Positions 6,260 to 10,216 of a stretch of DNA of 10,216 bases are shown here, in pieces. The DNA lies in assembly GCA_910585655.1 (NCBI GenBank), contig CAJUFW010000066.1, positions 1 through 10,216 of the forward strand. The letters run 5' to 3'. The stretch is from an uncultured Lachnospiraceae bacterium (GTDB lineage: Bacteria; Bacillota_A; Clostridia; Lachnospirales; Lachnospiraceae). Under the pieces are notes generated by a model. That model saw nothing but the letters and a program-made list of their open reading frames with translations. It had not been told where the DNA came from and made no database searches. The position numbers and the translations under genes were made by a program. The first letter of the stretch is position 1. The number at the start of each line of letters is the position of its first letter.

Positions 6260-7804
6260 TCAAGTTCCCAGAGTTTTCTGCCAATGCTCATAAGCGGCGG
6301 CTATTTGAAATAACTCCCGTTCCCCAAACGGACGCCCCATCAACTGCATTCCTACCGGCAGTTTTTTCCCGCCTTCTTCCACAAATCCAGCCGGAATGCT
6401 GATACCTGGCAGCCCTGCCAAATTCGCGGCTACCGTATAAACGTCTCCCAGATACATATTCAGCGGATCGGAAAGGCTTTCTCCCAGTCTTGGCGCTATG
6501 TTCGGAGTGGTTGGACCTAAGATCAGATCGTATCGTTTCAACGCCTGATCAAAGCCTTGTTTGATCAAAGCTCTTACTTCCAAAGCCTTCTTGTAATACG
6601 CGTCATAATAACCGGAGCTTAGCACAAACGACCCAATCAGCAGACGCCGTTTGACCTCTTCTCCAAATCCTTCGCTTCTGGTCTTTTTATAAAGCTCCTG
6701 CAAGCCTTCATAGTTTGCCGTCCGATAACCGTATTTCACCCCGTCATAGCGGGAAAGATTCGAGCTTGCCTCTGCAGACGCCAAGACATAATAAGCCGGA
6801 ACTGCATATTCGGCTGCCGGAAGTTCAAACTCCTCTAACTCTGCGCCTAAGTCCTGTAGCGTCTTTGCCGCTTCTAATACCGTTTCCCTGACGTTCTGAT
6901 TCAATCCTTTTCCAAAATAGCCGTTCGGCAGCCCAATTTTCCTCCCGCGCAATGCCGATTTAAGCTGACAGATATCCGCCTGTTTTACACGTTCTATTAC
7001 CTCCAAATAGCGGTATTGTCTTGCTATATTTGGCGTATCCGCCATAGTGGCAGCCACATGCGTCATATATTCCGGCGGTACTGACGTGGCGTCCTTTTTA
7101 TCCCAGCCGCTGATGATCTCAAGAACTGCTGCCAAATCCTCTACGCTTCGGGCAATCGGTCCAATCTGATCCAACGAAGAGGCATAGGCAATCAGCCCGT
7201 AGCGGGAAACTGTCCCATACGTCGGCTTTATTCCCATCACACCGCAAAAAGAACTGGGCTGACGGATCGAGCCGCCTGTATCCGATCCTAATGCCACCGG
7301 AGCCTCAAAAGCTGCTACCGCCGCTGCCGATCCGCCGGACGAGCCGCCCGGTACACGGGAGGTATCCCATGGATTTTTCGTCACTCCTGCCGCCGAGGTT
7401 TCTGTCGTGCTGCCCATAGCGAACTCGTCCATATTGGTCTTTCCCAGGATAACCATTCCTGCCGAAACCAACCGCTCTACCACTTCTGCCTGATAGGGAG
7501 GTCGAAAGCCTGCCAGCATCTTACTCGCGCAAGTCGTTTCCTCCCCTTTGGTACAGATGTTATCCTTTATTGCAATCGGTACGCCTGCCAGTAGGCTGTC
7601 CGCGTACTTTCCTTCCTTTAATTCCTGCTCGACCTGCTCTGCCCGCCGTAAAGCCTGCTCCTGCCAGACGGACAAATACGCATGATAGGTTCCGTCTGTT
7701 TTTTCTATTTTATCCAAATATGCCCGGGTCGCTTCGGTTACGGACACCTCTCCTGTCCGAATCCGTCTCCCCAGTTCAAGCGCCGTCCATGTCGTAAGTT
7801 CCAT
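6260..7804 (-). CDS. gatA: Asp/Glu-tRNA(Asn/Gln) amidotransferase subunit A (glutaminase)
   Basis: GatA is the amidase-signature subunit that releases ammonia from glutamine for use by GatB. The Ser-cisSer-Lys triad is complete: K80 in GVPIAIKDN, S155 in the PGGSSGGSAAAVAA signature, and the nucleophile S179 in LGSDTGGSIRQP. The positions are within one residue of characterised GatA enzymes. TNMDEFAMGSTTETSA and the GPTTPNIAP segment are also typical. At 514 residues it is about 30 longer than usual. The extra length sits between DATSV (about 241) and KIGLPNGYFG (about 289), where most homologues have about 20 residues and this has about 48. The ATG at 7802-7804 follows AAGGAAG at a 7-base gap. 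It is 37 bp from gatC. Confidence 0.97.
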   Translation of the reverse strand: MELTTWTALELGRRIRTGEVSVTEATRAYLDKIEKTDGTYHAYLSVWQEQALRRAEQVEQELKEGKYADSLLAGVPIAIKDNICTKGEETTCASKMLAGFRPPYQAEVVERLVSAGMVILGKTNMDEFAMGSTTETSAAGVTKNPWDTSRVPGGSSGGSAAAVAAFEAPVALGSDTGGSIRQPSSFCGVMGIKPTYGTVSRYGLIAYASSLDQIGPIARSVEDLAAVLEIISGWDKKDATSVPPEYMTHVAATMADTPNIARQYRYLEVIERVKQADICQLKSALRGRKIGLPNGYFGKGLNQNVRETVLEAAKTLQDLGAELEEFELPAAEYAVPAYYVLASAEASSNLSRYDGVKYGYRTANYEGLQELYKKTRSEGFGEEVKRRLLIGSFVLSSGYYDAYYKKALEVRALIKQGFDQALKRYDLILGPTTPNIAPRLGESLSDPLNMYLGDVYTVAANLAGLPGISIPAGFVEEGGKKLPVGMQLMGRPFGERELFQIAAAYEHWQKTLGT

Positions 7805-7841
7805 CCTCTCACTTCCTTTTTAAGCACACCGGCTTTTTCTC

Positions 7842-8171
7842 CTATCCTTCTACTGTTTTGGGTACAACAAAGTAACCATCCTTTTGTATTGGCGCGTTAT
7901 CCAGCAAGGCGTTTTGTTCTCCTTCCTTTTTCTGGCTGAGCGGCTCTGTCTGCCGTACGATATCTTCCCGAACTACATTTTTTAACGGAAGCACATGAGA
8001 CATTGGCTCTATTCCTTTGGTATCCAGTTCCTTCATTGTCTCCATATAAGCTAAAATCCGCTCCAAATCCGCCTTGGCGCGTTCGCGCGTCAGACCATCC
8101 TTTTCCCGTTCGGAAAGTTCCAACTTAGCCAGTTCTGCCACATACTCCACTGTTTTATCGTCTATTTTCAC
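7842..8171 (-). CDS. gatC: Asp/Glu-tRNA(Asn/Gln) amidotransferase subunit C
   Basis: GatC is the small subunit that wraps around and stabilises GatA-GatB. The 109-residue product starts VKIDDKTVEYVAELAKLELS. It shows the conserved LAYMETMKELDTKGIEPMSH core and the LKNVVREDIV segment, and ends with NAPIQKDGYFVVPKTVEG, the near-invariant C-terminus. The start is a GTG at 8169-8171, seven bases after AAGGGGGAG. A longer open frame from 8225 would add 18 residues with no family match. The start lies inside the last codons of the upstream ATPase gene (17-bp overlap), so translation is probably coupled. The helical segment after LELS (TRERAKADLERI) is slightly longer than usual. Confidence 0.95.
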   Translation of the reverse strand: MKIDDKTVEYVAELAKLELSEREKDGLTRERAKADLERILAYMETMKELDTKGIEPMSHVLPLKNVVREDIVRQTEPLSQKKEGEQNALLDNAPIQKDGYFVVPKTVEG

Positions 8172-10196
8172 CGTCGCTCTCCCCCTTTTTCCGGCTCTGG
8201 AAATATACGAACGCATCAATCGCATCTAAAATATCCGCAAACACTTCTCGTCCTGCCGTTTCGATATATCTTTTTAAAATCGTCGTTTCTTTTTCCCCTT
8301 TGTATCTGCCGTAAAAAATATCGTATAAATTGTGTCCTCTGCCGTAGATCAAAATCGTCTCCAAATGCTTTTTGATATCCTTTTTAGAATGGAGTTCGAT
8401 ACCGGTTTTTTCTCTCATTCGTACAAAGCTTTTGATCCGATGCAGATATTCTTTATATTTGTCATACAACATATCGTAAAAGGCTTCCTCATTTGGAATC
8501 ACTCCGATTTTTGCCATTACCTTTGGATTTAAAAAATAATTTTCAAACGAATAGTATTTTAAAATCAAAACATTTTTCGGGCTGATTCTTGGCAGCGCTC
8601 CGACGTCCTCCTGACTCCTGTTCGCATAATAACTGCACAAATCACGTTTAAGCTTTTCCGGATTTTTGCCGTCACTGTCACGAATCATCAAAAGCTGATC
8701 TTTTAAATAAATCTGATTCATATATTTTAAATTGGCATAGGTTTTGATATTGGTACAGCTATTCGTAGAAATAATCGCAATCCGCTGAAGATTCCCGTTT
8801 TCATCGTACATTTCCGAATAATACTGGTTCAGCAACAACGGCAGACGGCTTCTATCCTGCTTGCCCTCTACAATAAATACAAAGCTGACATTCATCAGAT
8901 CGTTGGCGCTAAAGCCCAAATCGTCTAAAATCCGTCCGATATCGTTCTGCTCACGGATCAGCGGATGCCCGGTGCGGTCTAGCTGCATCTGTTTGATCTG
9001 CTTTTTGTTAAAATTGAAAATCATCGTCGGAGAATGAGTAGAGAAAATAATCTGATTTTTCTGGGATAGACGATACAGCACCTCGCTTGCCATCTTCTGT
9101 AGCTGCGGATGCAAAAACAGCTCCGGATCTTCCATCATCAGGATACAAGGAAGCTTTTCCGGCTCCTCCATATAAGTTTCCAACAGAGAAAGGATATAAA
9201 TGCTTTTCATTCCCTCTCCCATATCATAAATCGGCTCATAATCGCCACCATAGCCTCTGCCTTCTCCATAGCTTCCGGATTTTTCCGGCTCTCCGTATTC
9301 GCTATACTCGCTTTGCTCTCTCTGTTCCCTCTGCTCTTCGTGTTCTCCGTACTCTCTGTGTTCCCGCCTTTCCCGGCGGCGTACCACGTCGATTTTCAAT
9401 AACGACGGCAGATCGATATTGACCTGGCGTACCAACGTATCTGAAAGCCCTGTATTCCGGCGAAAAGCTTCGTTCAAACGCTGCATAAAGGCGTCGCTGT
9501 CCGCATGAAGCAACTTGTATTCCAACAGCTTTTCCGTCTCAAAAATCGTCAGATCCTCTACTGTCTTTTTCTCTATTTTCCCAATACACTGAAAGCAGGC
9601 GTTACAAGGCTTTGCCTCGTCAAACATACACTTATTTTCCCGCAACATCACTGTTGTTTTTTCCCGAATCCCCATCTGAATGATATCGTCCTCAATCTCA
9701 TCAATATTTCGCCGATGATCGATGCAGTAAATTTTTGGAAGCACTTCCCTGATATAAGGATTGTCCTTTTGCAGCCCGTCGCTGTAACGAATCCGCCCGT
9801 TTTTATTCGCTACAAATGTAAACTCCAACACACCGCCCTGCCCCAAGGTAAGTGGAACAGAACCGTTCCTTCCGGCTCGCTGAAACGAAGGAAGCCGCTT
9901 GCTAAATTCCCGTTCAAAGACATCCCGTCTTTTGGCACGGCTGACCCGTCCCCTTCGGTAAAACAAGGCGATATCTTCCCCGGAGAGCGAGAGCTTTACC
10001 GTAATTTCAATGTTGCTGCCTGCTTCATTAAAATGCTTTGGCTTTACTTCTTTTTGCCCGCACGCCGTCAGCACCGCATCTAAAATCACGGTTTTTCCTG
10101 TATTATTCCGTCCTACCAAAATACAGGCGTTTTCCATCTGCCGGATTTCCAGTTCGTGGATAAATTTATAATTTTTGATTTTTAGAGCTCCTATTT
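8155..10196 (-). CDS. P-loop ATPase fused to a TOPRIM/DUF4435-like nuclease domain, 5' partial
   Basis: Residue numbers count from the ATG at 10137. The ATPase part has Walker A GRNNTGKT (9-16), an ABC-signature-like MGEGMKSIYILSLLE (306-320), Walker B CILMMEDPELFLHPQ (331-345) and an H-loop in FSTHSP (H368). This is the AAA_15/AAA_21 type found in OLD-like and PARIS AriA proteins. The C-terminal part has TOPRIM-like motifs: FIVEGKQDR (E424) and LLMIRDSDGK (D487, D489), then LKYYSFENYFLNP (527-539), which resembles DUF4435. Two features are unusual: a cysteine cluster C170, C178, C181, C184, and a Glu/Arg/Tyr/Gly-rich stretch at 253-302. The frame continues upstream of that ATG as LKIKNYKFIHELEIRQ, the normal first strand of such ATPases, with no start codon before the contig end, so the true start is missing. 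The gene overlaps gatC by 17 bp. Phage defence or DNA repair is inferred from architecture; neither is shown. Confidence 0.8.
8179..8187 (-). promoter_or_regulatory. Ribosome binding site setting the GTG start of gatC
   Basis: AAGGGGGAG on the minus strand, seven bases before the GTG, lies wholly inside the 3' end of the upstream ATPase gene. It decides between the GTG at 8171 and the longer frame from 8225, which has no comparable signal. Confidence 0.7.
9232..9381 (-). repeat. Low-complexity coding repeat, Glu/Arg/Tyr/Gly-rich linker
   Basis: About 50 codons within the ATPase gene encode a degenerate repeat (REHREYGEHEEQREQREQ, then SEYSEYGEPEKS, then glycine-rich GEGRGYGGDY). The DNA shows imperfect repeats of GAGAA/GAGTA-like units. 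It falls between the N-terminal ATPase lobe and the signature motif, so it is probably a surface loop. Such tracts change length easily by slippage. Confidence 0.7.
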
Positions 10197-10216
10197 AGAT
10201 CGGAAGAGCGTCGTGT
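10197..10216 (+). other. Illumina adapter sequence, not genomic
   Basis: AGATCGGAAGAGCGTCGTGT is identical to the start of the standard Illumina TruSeq adapter as read through from an insert. It sits exactly at the end of the window. It marks untrimmed read ends in the assembly and the true end of biological sequence at 10196. Confidence 0.97.

Noticed and set aside
6237..6284. Upstream start for gatB giving a 503-residue protein
   Set aside because: The extra 16 residues would be read from the end of gatA and the ribosome binding site. The family begins at MNADRQYETVIG.
8172..8225. Upstream start for gatC giving a 127-residue protein
   Set aside because: The added residues are basic, unlike any GatC N-terminus, and come from the ATPase gene's codons. 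The GTG has a clear ribosome binding site.
9505..10083. 192-codon plus-strand open frame
   Set aside because: It is antisense to the ATPase domain, where Walker A and flanking motifs establish the minus-strand gene.

Overview
The window reads as DNA of a low-to-mid GC Firmicute, most likely a gut clostridium (Lachnospiraceae-like). This rests on the protein style, the strong AGGAGG-type ribosome binding sites and a complete gatCAB operon. It is inferred by eye, with no database search. All convincing genes lie on the minus strand, so the biological order runs from high to low coordinates. The last 20 bases are a perfect Illumina adapter stretch, so the right edge is a raw contig end.

Right part (about 10196 down to 4773). 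A 5'-truncated P-loop ATPase carries a C-terminal TOPRIM/DUF4435-like nuclease module. It overlaps gatC by 17 bp, followed at short spacing by gatA and gatB. GatCAB is the heterotrimeric amidotransferase that converts Glu-tRNA(Gln) and Asp-tRNA(Asn) to their amidated forms. The upstream gene has the architecture of a fused ATPase/TOPRIM defence effector (PARIS- or OLD-like), and its coupling to a tRNA-modifying operon is the most interesting observation here.

Middle part (about 4628 down to 3228). A two-gene toxin-antitoxin-like module (UPF0175 antitoxin plus DUF3368 PIN-like protein) has a good sigma-A promoter and a palindrome at the expected transcription start. Past it lies about 550 bp without an intact gene. 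This holds an in-frame remnant with an internal TGA, a strongly structured segment resembling an IS200/IS605-type right end or omegaRNA with no tnpB beside it, and a C-terminal-looking protein fragment.

Left part (3227 down to 1). An HD-domain phosphohydrolase gene overlaps by 13 bp a secreted or membrane-anchored GH18 chitinase with a chitin-binding domain. An IS607-family remnant starts directly at the chitinase stop codon. Its serine recombinase lacks the N-terminal half, including the catalytic serine. Its tnpB runs off the left edge, and the last 49 bases there no longer look like TnpB. The window therefore mixes one housekeeping operon with accessory genes and mobile-element debris.
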